A stretch of 64,000 bases of DNA from Lachnospiraceae bacterium. GTDB lineage: Bacteria > Bacillota > Clostridia > Lachnospirales > Lachnospiraceae. A program made the position numbers and the translations under genes. Under the pieces are notes generated by a model. The model was given only the letters and a program-made list of their open reading frames with translations, did no database searches and was not told the DNA's origin. Shown here in pieces: positions 6,893-15,000 of the stretch. The DNA lies in contig JAUNDD010000001.1 of the NCBI GenBank assembly GCA_030526245.1, forward strand, positions 99,518-163,517. Reading direction: 5' to 3'. How positions within the stretch are numbered: the first letter of the stretch is position 1; every line of letters begins with the position of its first letter.

Positions 6893-9250
6893 CTACTCCT
6901 GTAAACCGGAAAGCGCAATCTCGACCTGCACATCCTCCAGTTCCTTTCGATCCGCATGGATCGTCACCTGAGCAGCCTGCACCTTCGTTCCCGGCACGGA
7001 CTTCACCCAGAAAGCCACGGCGCCGCCCAGCACACTGCGCAGAGTCGGTCCCACGATCTCCAGTCCTTCTCCGGCCTCCAGGGAAACCACACCCTGGTGA
7101 TAGTACAGACGGTTTTCGTTCTCGTCCATGAAGTAAGCCACCACGCGGGTCGCGTCCGCATAAGCACTGGTCAGCTCGGCGTCATCCACACAGACCGTCA
7201 TATGATCCAGCTTCGGGTTGTTGGAGATTGTCTTCTCGGCCACGCACTCCTCTCCGATGAAGCCCCGGATCACGGCTCCCTGCCAGCGATGCTGCCAGAA
7301 CTCTCCGTTGTCCGTAACCTCGATGGGCGGATGAGCCAGACCGGCAAATTTGACACTGGGATAGTACCGTCTGGTGATATCCGTGGACAGCGTAACCTCC
7401 ACGTAATCGCAGTTCGTCAGCACAAAGAACGGAACCGGCTCGCAGCGCTCACCGCGTCCCACCATGGATGTGGTCTCCATAACGATACCCTTCGAGGGAT
7501 CCTTCTGGCTGGCATACACATAGGCGGCCCACTTCGGCACACGGTACATATCCAGCACGCCATGATGACAGATCTTTTCCAGGCTGTTGTGGTCGTTGTG
7601 GGTGTTGTAATCACACAGAGACCAGCCGATGGCACCGATGTAATCCTCAAAATTTCTGGCCTTGGCGATGACCCGGGCATGCCGGAGAGCGAACTGCTCC
7701 AGGCGCTCCTCACTGTCAAAGGGCTTGGTTGGCAGCATGGCGCCGGAATGCTCACTGATCAGATAGGGCACCTTCTTCGGACTCTCGGTGGCCTGTCCTC
7801 TGGTCAGCAGCATATGCTCACCCTTGCTGTCCTCGGTGTAGTCGTTGTAGCTGTAGATATCCTCAATGAGGTTGCTGCCGGTCTCCCAGCGCACGCCGGT
7901 GGTGGGACGGGACGGATCCAGCTCCTTGCACAGCGCGTTGGTGGCGGTGTACAGCTCATCGTGATCTACCGTCTCGTTTAGTCTGGTTCCCCAGATTACG
8001 ATACCCGGATGGTTGAAATGGGATACCACCATGTTCCGGAGATCCTGGAAGACCACCTTTTTGAACTCCTCTCCGCCGATAAAGCCCCAGCCCGGGATCT
8101 CCTCAAAGACCATCAGACCCAGACGGTCACAGGCACTTAAGAAGTATTCCGACTGCATGTAGTGAGAGCAGCGAACGATGTTGACGTCCATGAACTCCTT
8201 CAGAAGGCGGGCATCCAGTTCCTGAGCTCTGCGGCCCAGCGCATAGCCTACATAGGGGTAAGACTGATGACGATTATGACCGATGAGCTTGATCTTCCGG
8301 CCATTCAGATAGAAGCCCCCCGGCTCCACATGGATAGACCTGAAGCCTATCGACACCTGCAGGGTATCGACGACAGTGCCAGCCTCATCACATCCGTTCA
8401 CAACCGCAGCTTCCTGCACCTTCGCTGACACCACGCCGGCCTCATCCCCCCGAGACGCATTCGCCGCCGTGTGCTGCTCATCTCCATCACCACACACATC
8501 CAGCAGCTCCGTCTTCAGTTCATACAGATACGGATCCTCCACATCCCACAAATGGATATTCTCCAGCTTCTTTTCAGCCAGCATAACTCTTGCCAGTCCC
8601 GCCGGAATCTGCACGGTCTCACTCCACTGAGCCACCACACTTCCCTGTGCATCCAGCAGCGTGGTGCGGATCTCCCGGGCAGCCGCTTCCCCATGGTTGG
8701 ACAGGATCAGCTCCGGCTGCAGCGTCGCCGTCTTCATATCCTCGGACAGCGTATAGCGGGCCATATTCTGAAGGAAATAGCAGGCCGGCTTTACGTACAG
8801 CGTCACATCCCGGTAGATGCCGCCGTAGATCAGATAGTCCACCGTGCTTCCGTTGGGTGGAATATCATCCCGCTCATTGGAGTCCACCAGCAGGACCATC
8901 CGGTTCTCCCCTGCCTTTACATAGTCGGTGAGGTCAAACAGCGACTGGGAATAGGCCCCCTTGTGCTCGCCCACCTTCTGTCCGTTTACATACAGTTCAA
9001 AATATGCGGAAACGCCTTCAAATACGATGATCACTCTCTGATCACCAAACTCCTCCAGATCAAAATACTTTACATAGGAGGAGATCATGCAGGTCATGTA
9101 CTGATCGAAGCAGTCATAGGGGATCTCCTGCACGGTATGCGGGATATGTACGGTCTCAAAGCCGGCCTCCCGGGCGGGATCCGTCACCAGCGCCGAATCA
9201 AAGCCCTGCGCAAATTTCCAGTTGTTATTCAGCAAAATACCATTCTGCAT
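6893..9250 (-). CDS. Glycoside hydrolase family 2 (beta-galactosidase or beta-glucuronidase type)
   Basis: A 785-residue cytoplasmic GH2 enzyme (no signal peptide) that removes a terminal beta-linked sugar. Order: jelly-roll sugar-binding domain (about 10-155), immunoglobulin-like domain (about 160-310), TIM barrel (about 310-600), and a C-terminal beta-sandwich tail. The barrel shows NHPGIVIWGTRLNE, whose E426 is the expected acid/base, and ISEHSG, whose E500 is the expected nucleophile. Residues about 251-296 form an acidic, Ala/Gly/Val-rich insertion interrupting the immunoglobulin-like domain. It is the last gene of a sugar ABC operon, 40 bases after a permease gene, so it probably acts on the imported glycoside. 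Exact sugar specificity is not readable. Confidence 0.9.
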   Translation of the reverse strand: MQNGILLNNNWKFAQGFDSALVTDPAREAGFETVHIPHTVQEIPYDCFDQYMTCMISSYVKYFDLEEFGDQRVIIVFEGVSAYFELYVNGQKVGEHKGAYSQSLFDLTDYVKAGENRMVLLVDSNERDDIPPNGSTVDYLIYGGIYRDVTLYVKPACYFLQNMARYTLSEDMKTATLQPELILSNHGEAAAREIRTTLLDAQGSVVAQWSETVQIPAGLARVMLAEKKLENIHLWDVEDPYLYELKTELLDVCGDGDEQHTAANASRGDEAGVVSAKVQEAAVVNGCDEAGTVVDTLQVSIGFRSIHVEPGGFYLNGRKIKLIGHNRHQSYPYVGYALGRRAQELDARLLKEFMDVNIVRCSHYMQSEYFLSACDRLGLMVFEEIPGWGFIGGEEFKKVVFQDLRNMVVSHFNHPGIVIWGTRLNETVDHDELYTATNALCKELDPSRPTTGVRWETGSNLIEDIYSYNDYTEDSKGEHMLLTRGQATESPKKVPYLISEHSGAMLPTKPFDSEERLEQFALRHARVIAKARNFEDYIGAIGWSLCDYNTHNDHNSLEKICHHGVLDMYRVPKWAAYVYASQKDPSKGIVMETTSMVGRGERCEPVPFFVLTNCDYVEVTLSTDITRRYYPSVKFAGLAHPPIEVTDNGEFWQHRWQGAVIRGFIGEECVAEKTISNNPKLDHMTVCVDDAELTSAYADATRVVAYFMDENENRLYYHQGVVSLEAGEGLEIVGPTLRSVLGGAVAFWVKSVPGTKVQAAQVTIHADRKELEDVQVEIALSGLQE

Positions 9251-9290
9251 AGCTACTCACTTTCTCACATATCATATTTTTTGCCGGTCA

Positions 9291-10127
9291 TCAGTCTTTC
9301 ACTGCACCGGATGCAATATCCGCCATAAACTGCTTGGAAAACAGCACAAAGACGATGAACAGCGGCAGGGTCGCCAGCAGAACGCCGCACATGACCATAC
9401 CGTAGTCGATGCTGTTATAGGCTCCCTGCAGCTGAGCCAGGGCCACCTGCAGTGTATTCTTCGCCGAATCACTGGTAACGATCAGGGGCCACAGATAGTC
9501 ATTCCAGCTGTCCATGAAAATATAGATGCACAGGAAGGCACAGCCCGGAATGATGATGGGCAGACCCACGTGCAGGTACATGCCAAAGGTACTGCAGCCG
9601 TCGATCCTGGCTGCGCTGAGCAGATCATCGTGGATCGCACCGGTACAGTACTGGTTCATCCAGTACACGCCGAAAGCCGGGATCAGTCCCGGAACGATCA
9701 GCGCCCGCAGCGTGGAAAGCCAGCCGATCTTGTTCATAATGATCAGCTGCGGAATCATGTTCAGCTGCGGCGGGATCATCATCGTCAGCAGGCAGAAGCC
9801 AAACAGGAACTTCCGGCCCGGAAACTTAAACTTGGCAAAGTAAAAGGCTGCCAGCGAACAGAAAAATACGCCAAAAAAGGTCTTCACTGCCGCCACGATG
9901 AAGGTATTGGTCATGGCCCGCAGGAAGTTCACAGAGGCGAACAGGTTCCGGGCATTGGTCATGAACTGATCACCAAAGGTCAGCACCGGCGGGAAGCGCA
10001 TAAACTCCGCCGACTGGTTGGTGGCCATCACCGCCAGCCAGTAAAAGGGGAACAGGGAGACCAGTGCGCCCAGGATGATCAGCAGGTGCATCACGATGGT
10101 GGAGGCTGTCCATTTTTTGCTCTTCAT
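9291..10127 (-). CDS. Sugar ABC transporter permease, MalG type
   Basis: A 278-residue inner-membrane subunit of a CUT1-type carbohydrate importer with about six helices. The cytoplasmic EAA loop for the ATPase is visible as AARIDGCSTFGMYLHVGLP. The ATG directly follows the stop codon of the partner permease, so translation is coupled. No ATPase gene is present here; such importers commonly share an MsmK-type ATPase encoded elsewhere. Confidence 0.92.
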   Translation of the reverse strand: MKSKKWTASTIVMHLLIILGALVSLFPFYWLAVMATNQSAEFMRFPPVLTFGDQFMTNARNLFASVNFLRAMTNTFIVAAVKTFFGVFFCSLAAFYFAKFKFPGRKFLFGFCLLTMMIPPQLNMIPQLIIMNKIGWLSTLRALIVPGLIPAFGVYWMNQYCTGAIHDDLLSAARIDGCSTFGMYLHVGLPIIIPGCAFLCIYIFMDSWNDYLWPLIVTSDSAKNTLQVALAQLQGAYNSIDYGMVMCGVLLATLPLFIVFVLFSKQFMADIASGAVKD

Positions 10128-11033
10128 TTACTCCACCTCCCGCTTGATCAGTGCATTGTTCAGGATCGACAGACCCAGGATGATGATGACCAGGGCCCAG
10201 GAAATGGCTGAGCCGTAGCCGAACTGGCTGTTCTTAAAGGCCATGTTGTAAAGATACAGAACCACGGTCATGCCGCTCTTGCCGATACCGCCGGTAGAGC
10301 CTACCAGCATCTGGGGCTCTGCAAAGAGCTGCCAGCCGCCGATGGTGGAGGTCACCACCACAAACTGGATCACCGGATTCAGCAGCGGCACCGTAATGTA
10401 CCGGAAGATCTGGAAGGGTGTCGCGCCGTCGATTCGGGCCGCTTCGTACAGCGTCGAGGGAATCTTCTGCAGACCTGCCAGCAGAATGATGGCATTATAG
10501 CCGGTCCATCGCCAGATCACGATGGCCGCAATGGCAAACTGTACGCCCAGCGTCTTCGAAAGCCACTCCACCGGATGCAGTCCCAGGGACGATAAAAAAT
10601 AATTTAGAATTCCGTACTTGTTGCCGAAGATGTTGGCAAACACGATGGCTACCGCTACCGTGGAGGTAATGTTCGGCAGATAGTAAACGGTACGGAAAAA
10701 TGGCTTCGCCCGCAGCCGGTCTCCGTTCAGGATAAAGGCCAGCACGATGGCGATGATGACCATGGGGATCGTGGACAGGACCCAGATCACCAGGGTGTTC
10801 CAGATGGAAAGCAGAAACGTGGAGTCGGCAAACAGATGCTTGTAGTAGGCCAGTCCCACATAGATCTTCTCTCCGGTTCCGTTCCACTTATGGAAGGAAA
10901 GAAAGAAGGAATAGATGATCGGAAACAATCCGAAAATTCCGTAAATGATAAAAAACGGGCTGATCAGCAGGTAAACCATGCGATTCTTTTTGATCTCCCG
11001 CAGCAGCTGGCGTGCTCCGCCGTATTTTTTCAT
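10128..11033 (-). CDS. Sugar ABC transporter permease, MalF type
   Basis: A 301-residue permease, partner of the next gene in a CUT1-type importer. The EAA loop reads YEAARIDGATPFQIFRYIT, followed by VPLLNP. A charged N-terminus (RQLLREIKKNR) precedes the first helix, as is usual in this family. It ends immediately at the start codon of the second permease. It sits between the binding-protein gene and the GH2 gene, so the substrate is probably a beta-linked di- or oligosaccharide. Confidence 0.92.
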   Translation of the reverse strand: MKKYGGARQLLREIKKNRMVYLLISPFFIIYGIFGLFPIIYSFFLSFHKWNGTGEKIYVGLAYYKHLFADSTFLLSIWNTLVIWVLSTIPMVIIAIVLAFILNGDRLRAKPFFRTVYYLPNITSTVAVAIVFANIFGNKYGILNYFLSSLGLHPVEWLSKTLGVQFAIAAIVIWRWTGYNAIILLAGLQKIPSTLYEAARIDGATPFQIFRYITVPLLNPVIQFVVVTSTIGGWQLFAEPQMLVGSTGGIGKSGMTVVLYLYNMAFKNSQFGYGSAISWALVIIILGLSILNNALIKREVE

Positions 11034-11074
11034 GTTCTCATCCTTATTGTATGCGTTGCAGCAAACGTATGAAG

Positions 11075-11094
11075 AGCCGCATTTGCATGCGGCC
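11075..11094 (-). promoter_or_regulatory. Intercistronic hairpin after the binding-protein gene
   Basis: A perfect GCCGCAT / ATGCGGC stem with a 4-base loop, extended by AGAG/CTCT, in the 95-base gap between the binding-protein gene and the first permease. No T run follows. Such hairpins often stabilise the upstream message so that the binding protein is made in excess; that role is inferred. Confidence 0.55.
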
Positions 11095-11128
11095 CTCTTT
11101 CAGATTTGTTTTTGTAGTTATTTCCGGC

Positions 11129-12382
11129 TTAGATGCCCAGGTTCTCCAGATCATAGATCTCCTGTGCCTCAGCAACAGCATCCTGGAAAGCCTGCTCCGG
11201 ATCCTTGTCCTGATCCTGAACCAGCAGCAGCTGCTGTTCGAATACAGACTGATAGGAGCTGTAGTTCGGCGGATAGTACAGATCGTTAATATCCTTTGCA
11301 GCCTGAACGAAATACTCGTTCACGATCTGGTTGCCGAAGAACTCTTCCTCGTACATCAGGCTCTCATCATCCAGTGCGGAGATCAGAGACGGGAACAGAC
11401 CCAGGCTCTCCAGAGAGCTCAGCTGATGCTCCTCGTTGGTCAGCCAGGTGATCACCTCATAAGCAACCTCCGGGTTTTCACAGCTGGTGGTGATACCGAT
11501 GGCAGATCCGCCTACGTTTCCGGCACCGCCCGGTGCTGCAGTCACTCTCCACTCGCCGGCGGTATCCGGTGCTGCACTGATCAGCTCCGGCTTCATCCAT
11601 ACAGCGCCTACGAAAGCAGCCACATCATGGTTGTTCAGAGCAGCAGCCCATTCAGAGCTCCACTCGGTATCGCCGCCGTATACGAACTCCTTGCCGTCAG
11701 CAGCTTCCATAAATGCATTGTAGATGTGCTCCTGATCTGCAATGAAGCTTCCGTCTTCATCCAGCAGATGCTTTTCCTGCTGACCCAGGGTGGCAACGAA
11801 CAGATGGCCCAGGAAGTCAAACATATTGACGCCGGTGGCTTCCTTCATCTGTGCTGCAGCTGCGTAAGCATCCTCCCAGGTGGACATGGAAGCGGCAACC
11901 TCAGCCGGATCCGACGGAAGGCCAGCCTCCTCAAACAGTGTGGCATTGTAGAACATGCAGGTCGGGCCGATATCGATGGGCAGACCGATGAGCTTGCCAT
12001 CCGGAGCCTCTGCCTTATTCCACTTCCACTCTACATACTGATCCTTGATATCAGCAGCGCCGTACTCGTACAGATCTACGAAGCTGTCCTCATACTGCAT
12101 CAGATTGGCGATCCAGTCATCCATCAGCAGGATATCCGGCAGCTCTGCTCCGGAAGCGATGGTGGTGTTGATCTTCTCCTCGATGTCATCTGCAGAAAAC
12201 AGCTCGGCCTGCAGGGTAACACCCGGGAACTGCTCGGAAACCTGAGCGATCACATCCTCTTCCATACTGTTGGACCAGTACCACATGGTCAGAACGGTTT
12301 CAGCATCTTCAGCCATAGCGCTCATGCCCATCGGCAGAACGGCCATGGAGGCGCCAAGAACGGCAGCAACCAGTTTTTTCAT
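11129..12382 (-). CDS. Extracellular sugar-binding protein of an ABC importer
   Basis: A 417-residue solute-binding protein of the maltose/oligosaccharide class. Residues 1-24 form a Sec signal peptide cleaved after AMA; there is no lipobox cysteine, which is unusual for a Gram-positive binding protein and leaves its anchoring unexplained. Mature TVLTMWYWSNSMEEDV and later EVAYEVITWLTNEE are typical of the family. ATG at 12382 follows AGGAGG. It is the first gene of the sugar operon. A LacI-like inverted repeat lies about 100 bases upstream. Confidence 0.9.
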   Translation of the reverse strand: MKKLVAAVLGASMAVLPMGMSAMAEDAETVLTMWYWSNSMEEDVIAQVSEQFPGVTLQAELFSADDIEEKINTTIASGAELPDILLMDDWIANLMQYEDSFVDLYEYGAADIKDQYVEWKWNKAEAPDGKLIGLPIDIGPTCMFYNATLFEEAGLPSDPAEVAASMSTWEDAYAAAAQMKEATGVNMFDFLGHLFVATLGQQEKHLLDEDGSFIADQEHIYNAFMEAADGKEFVYGGDTEWSSEWAAALNNHDVAAFVGAVWMKPELISAAPDTAGEWRVTAAPGGAGNVGGSAIGITTSCENPEVAYEVITWLTNEEHQLSSLESLGLFPSLISALDDESLMYEEEFFGNQIVNEYFVQAAKDINDLYYPPNYSSYQSVFEQQLLLVQDQDKDPEQAFQDAVAEAQEIYDLENLGI

Positions 12383-12477
12383 TTGATTTTCCTCCTGTAA
12401 TTTTAATTAAAATGATGATTACGCGTGTCATTCCGTCCTGTTTCGACTTTCATTCAGGCATGAAGCGAAAGAAACTT

Positions 12478-12489
12478 TTAACACGTTAA
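12478..12489. promoter_or_regulatory. LacI/GalR-like half-site pair upstream of the sugar operon
   Basis: TTAAC-AC-GTTAA, about 100 bases upstream of the binding-protein gene. The form is compatible with a LacI-family operator. No regulator gene is adjacent. The remaining intergenic DNA (12490-12740) shows only a repeated GGTGCAT and no gene. Confidence 0.4.
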
Positions 12490-12740
12490 CCATAAATCGG
12501 TGCATGAAATTACACCAGTAGCCTTCAGATTTCCATCTTTCGGCACAAACTGGTGCATTTTTTATCATTCTTCTGTATGCAAATCAAGTTTCTGAATGTA
12601 TATCTCAAACAACCTTCAAAGCCTGGTTACCGCTCCATCCCCGCCATTTCCGGGTCTGTTTTTCATTACAATTCACGCCGCGTACTGCAAGTGACCAAAT
12701 CCCATTCCGTATTCCTGCGGCAAAATATCCGCATTTGCTT

Positions 12741-12769
12741 TTGTCTTTTTTCCCTCTTCATTGTATACT
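12741..12769 (+). promoter_or_regulatory. Promoter of the degV gene
   Basis: TTGTCT at 12741-12746 and TATACT at 12764-12769, separated by 17 bases. The leader then contains a GCCGGGATCG / CGATCCCCGGC hairpin (about 12787-12823) just before AGGAGG. Confidence 0.6.
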
Positions 12770-12845
12770 GTACCCATATGAATACCTGCCGGGATCGCCG
12801 GAAACAGTCGTCCGATCCCCGGCCCATACATACAGGAGGTTTCCT

Positions 12846-13718
12846 ATGAGCATTCGCATTGTCGCTGATTCATCAGCCAATTTATTCAAACTGCGCGACG
12901 CAGATTTCTGCTGCGTACCTATGAGTATCACCACCGATGAGAAGAATTACCGGGATGATAACGAGCTGGACATCGAAGAGATGCTCAGCGACCTGAAATC
13001 CTACAAGGGAAAGAGCTCCACAGCCTGCCCGGGACCGGGAGACTGGATCGACGCTTTCAGCGGTGCAGAGCAGGTCATCGTACTTCCTCTGACCAGCAAG
13101 CTCAGCGGCAGCTACAATTCCGCTGTCACAGCAGCCGATATTTATATGAAGGAACACCCGGAGCGCCGGGTCTTCGTCCTGGATTCTCTGACCACCGGTC
13201 CGGAGCTGCAGCTTCTGGCTGAAAGAGCCGGCGAACTGGCTTCCAGTGGAGAGCTCACCTTTGACGAAGTCATCGTGCAGCTGCAGGCCTATAACCAGAG
13301 ATCCCGCCTGGCTTTCTCCCTGGCTTCCCTGAATAACTTTGCCGCCAACGGCCGTGTCAACAAGGTACTGGCCAAGTCCGTTGAGGTCCTGAACATCAAG
13401 ATTGTTGGTCAGGCCAGCGAGGACGGCGACCTGGAACCCATGAACAAATGCCGTGGTGAACGCCGTGCCATTGCCCAGCTCTGGGACAACATGAAAAATG
13501 ACGGCTACAACGGCGGCAAGGTGCGCATTCGCCACACCCAGAACGAGGAAATGGCCAAACGTCTGGCTGCGGCCATCGTGCATACCTTCCCGGATGCCAA
13601 TATCAAGATTGGCTCCAACAAGGGTCTGTGCTCCTACTACGCCGAGCCGGGCAGCATTCTGGTCGGCTACGATGTGGATGCAGATACCGCGGCTTCGTCT
13701 GAATCTGCGGAGGCATAA
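12846..13718 (+). CDS. DegV family fatty-acid-binding protein
   Basis: A 290-residue DegV-domain protein. Members bind a fatty acid between two alpha/beta domains, and in Firmicutes some (FakB) present the fatty acid to the FakA kinase. The N-terminal IRIVADSSANL and FCCVPMSITTDEKNYRDD fit the family start, and LTSKLSGSYNSAVTAA is the fatty-acid headgroup-binding segment. ATG at 12846 follows AGGAGG. It appears to be a single-gene transcript. The bound lipid and partner are unknown. Confidence 0.9.
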   Translation: MSIRIVADSSANLFKLRDADFCCVPMSITTDEKNYRDDNELDIEEMLSDLKSYKGKSSTACPGPGDWIDAFSGAEQVIVLPLTSKLSGSYNSAVTAADIYMKEHPERRVFVLDSLTTGPELQLLAERAGELASSGELTFDEVIVQLQAYNQRSRLAFSLASLNNFAANGRVNKVLAKSVEVLNIKIVGQASEDGDLEPMNKCRGERRAIAQLWDNMKNDGYNGGKVRIRHTQNEEMAKRLAAAIVHTFPDANIKIGSNKGLCSYYAEPGSILVGYDVDADTAASSESAEA

Positions 13719-13851
13719 TTTCTCACTTCATCGACGATACACGTTCCATGCTGCGTTTTCATATGCAATCGGAGCCACAAACTCGTTATTGGGTGTCGTT
13801 TCTTTCAAGAACGAGGTACTGACGGCATGCTCTCGGCCATTCCAGCCGACA

Positions 13852-14451
13852 TCATGACTTCCTGTCCGTCAGTTCCGCCAGATCCTCCCGGAAATCAACA
13901 TCCTTCAGCTCCCGGTCATCCACCGGCAGCTCCCGGACCCGATCCGGATAACGTCTTAAGATCTCACTGCCGCCTTTCCCGGGCGGCAGTTTTTTCAGTT
14001 CTTCAAAGGTCCAGTCCGGAAAGATCACCGGCATGCCCGGCCCCTTCTCACTGCGCAGCCGCCAGATCATCTGTGGCTGTGCCTCAGTCGCCGCCAACAG
14101 CGCCTTCACCGTCTCGGCCCGCAGCAGCGGCTGATCCGAAGGACAAAAGCAGATCCGACGGACCTGTCCGCTTTGCTCCATGGCCTCCACTCCCAACCGA
14201 ACCGTATCACTGCGCAGAGGCAGATTATGCCATGCCACCTGGATGCCTCTTTCCTCACACAGCTGCCTGACTGCCTCATGGCGGGTCACCACTACCCTTG
14301 CATCAAACAGATCCTGTGTTGTATCCAGGATGTATTCGATCAGATATTTTCCGTTCAGCCCGGCCAGCAGCTTGTTGCTGCCAAAGCGTCTGCCGAGGCC
14401 GGAAGCCATGATCACACAGCCGGTCTCCTGTTTCTGAGAAATCGTATCCAT
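13852..14451 (-). CDS. MocA-like molybdenum-cofactor cytidylyltransferase
   Basis: A 199-residue nucleotidyltransferase of the MobA-like group. Such enzymes (MocA, YgfJ) transfer CMP or a related nucleotide to molybdopterin for molybdenum hydroxylases. The N-terminal CVIMASGLGRRFGSNKLL is the nucleotide-binding loop of the family; CPSDQPLL holds the metal-binding acidic residue, and GPGMPVIFP is typical of the MocA branch. ATG at 14451 follows AGGGGATAGG; a longer frame runs back through a palindrome and has no ribosome-binding site. It is encoded divergently from the molybdenum hydroxylase operon it probably serves. No XdhC-type chaperone is seen. Confidence 0.82.
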   Translation of the reverse strand: MDTISQKQETGCVIMASGLGRRFGSNKLLAGLNGKYLIEYILDTTQDLFDARVVVTRHEAVRQLCEERGIQVAWHNLPLRSDTVRLGVEAMEQSGQVRRICFCPSDQPLLRAETVKALLAATEAQPQMIWRLRSEKGPGMPVIFPDWTFEELKKLPPGKGGSEILRRYPDRVRELPVDDRELKDVDFREDLAELTDRKS

Positions 14452-14475
14452 CCTATCCCCCTCGTCACTTCTACC

Positions 14476-14501
14476 GTTACAGTTCACGCATGAACTGTAA
14501 C
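14476..14501. promoter_or_regulatory. Perfect palindrome upstream of the MocA-like gene
   Basis: GTTACAGTTCA - CGCA - TGAACTGTAAC, 11-bp arms, 25 bases before the start codon. A related site (GTTGCAGTTCA, 5 bases, TTAACTGTAAC) lies at 14941-14967 before the hydroxylase operon. The arm also occurs as one end of the family-1 dispersed repeats, so it may be an operator or a repeat remnant. Confidence 0.5.
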
Positions 14502-14638
14502 CTTCTCCCTTCAATAATATGTATTGCATTCCACCATTCCGCACATTAAAATATAGTCACTTGAAAATGATGTCATTATCAAGGCAGCCGATAGGGCGGT
14601 TCTTCCCAACCCGAGTCTTGCGGGAAGGGGGAATACTT

Positions 14639-14719
14639 ATGACTACGTATGAGGAATTCATGGTTCTGTTGACTCTTGGTCTTCTGATTGTTGGAATCCT
14701 TAATCTGAAAAATAAGTAA
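14639..14719 (+). CDS. Putative holin-like type I toxin (26 residues)
   Basis: A small membrane peptide starting MTTYEEFMVLLTLG and ending NLKNK: a short polar head, one hydrophobic helix (about residues 8-22) and a Lys/Asn tail. This matches the clostridial 'putative holin-like toxin' group, whose members are usually type I toxins held silent by an antisense RNA. GGGAAGGGGGAATACTT precedes the ATG. A terminator hairpin follows the stop codon directly, and a strong opposite-strand promoter lies 110 bases downstream. The leader (14580-14635) has TTCCC/GGGAA pairing, as expected for a toxin mRNA with limited translation. Toxicity is inferred from family resemblance. Confidence 0.75.
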   Translation: MTTYEEFMVLLTLGLLIVGILNLKNK

Positions 14720-14823
14720 TGCCGCCTTGTACTTTGGTCGGTAGCAGGCGGCATTTACTTATAAATCTGTAATCTGTTTCGCCGGGTCGGGAAGATGGCG
14801 ACTTCCTTATCGGCTGTCTTGTT
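14712..14823 (-). ncRNA. Candidate antitoxin RNA opposite the toxin gene's 3' end
   Basis: A predicted transcript of about 110 nt from the minus-strand promoter at 14830-14859, running convergently to the toxin mRNA and ending at the shared hairpin. It could pair with the toxin 3' end. Its first part repeats, in the same sense, the toxin leader motif CAGCCGATA..TCTTCCC..ACCCG, so it may have arisen from a second, decayed toxin copy. No convincing coding frame was found in it. Confidence 0.5.
14718..14757. terminator. Shared terminator of toxin mRNA and antisense RNA
   Basis: AATGCCGCCT (14718-14727) and AGGCGGCATT (14746-14755) form a 10-bp stem beginning at the toxin stop codon. It can end the toxin message and the opposite-strand RNA. 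Confidence 0.8.
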
Positions 14824-14829
14824 AACTAC

Positions 14830-14859
14830 ATTATAGTCATATAAACTGACCAGCGTCAA
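14830..14859 (-). promoter_or_regulatory. Strong promoter for the antisense RNA
   Basis: On the minus strand TTGACG (14859-14854), 18 bases, then a consensus TATAAT (14835-14830). It points toward the toxin gene. Confidence 0.7.
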
Positions 14860-14904
14860 GCGTCCGTCAGTTTTATCATCAAGCAGTCCACGTACATGGT
14901 TCAG

Positions 14905-14967
14905 GTTCATGTAGTGAACTGCAATCACAGCCCAACACTTGTTGCAGTTCACAAAGTTAACTGTAAC
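14905..14967. promoter_or_regulatory. Two inverted repeats before the molybdenum hydroxylase operon
   Basis: Site A (14905-14919) is GGTTCA..TGAAC followed by TGCAAT. Site B (14941-14967) is GTTGCAGTTCA, CAAAG, TTAACTGTAAC. Both resemble the perfect palindrome before the MocA-like gene. They lie 34-95 bases ahead of the GTG start at 15001. Confidence 0.5.
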
Positions 14968-15000
14968 CAACACTTTTCATCAAAGAAGGAGGACACCTTC

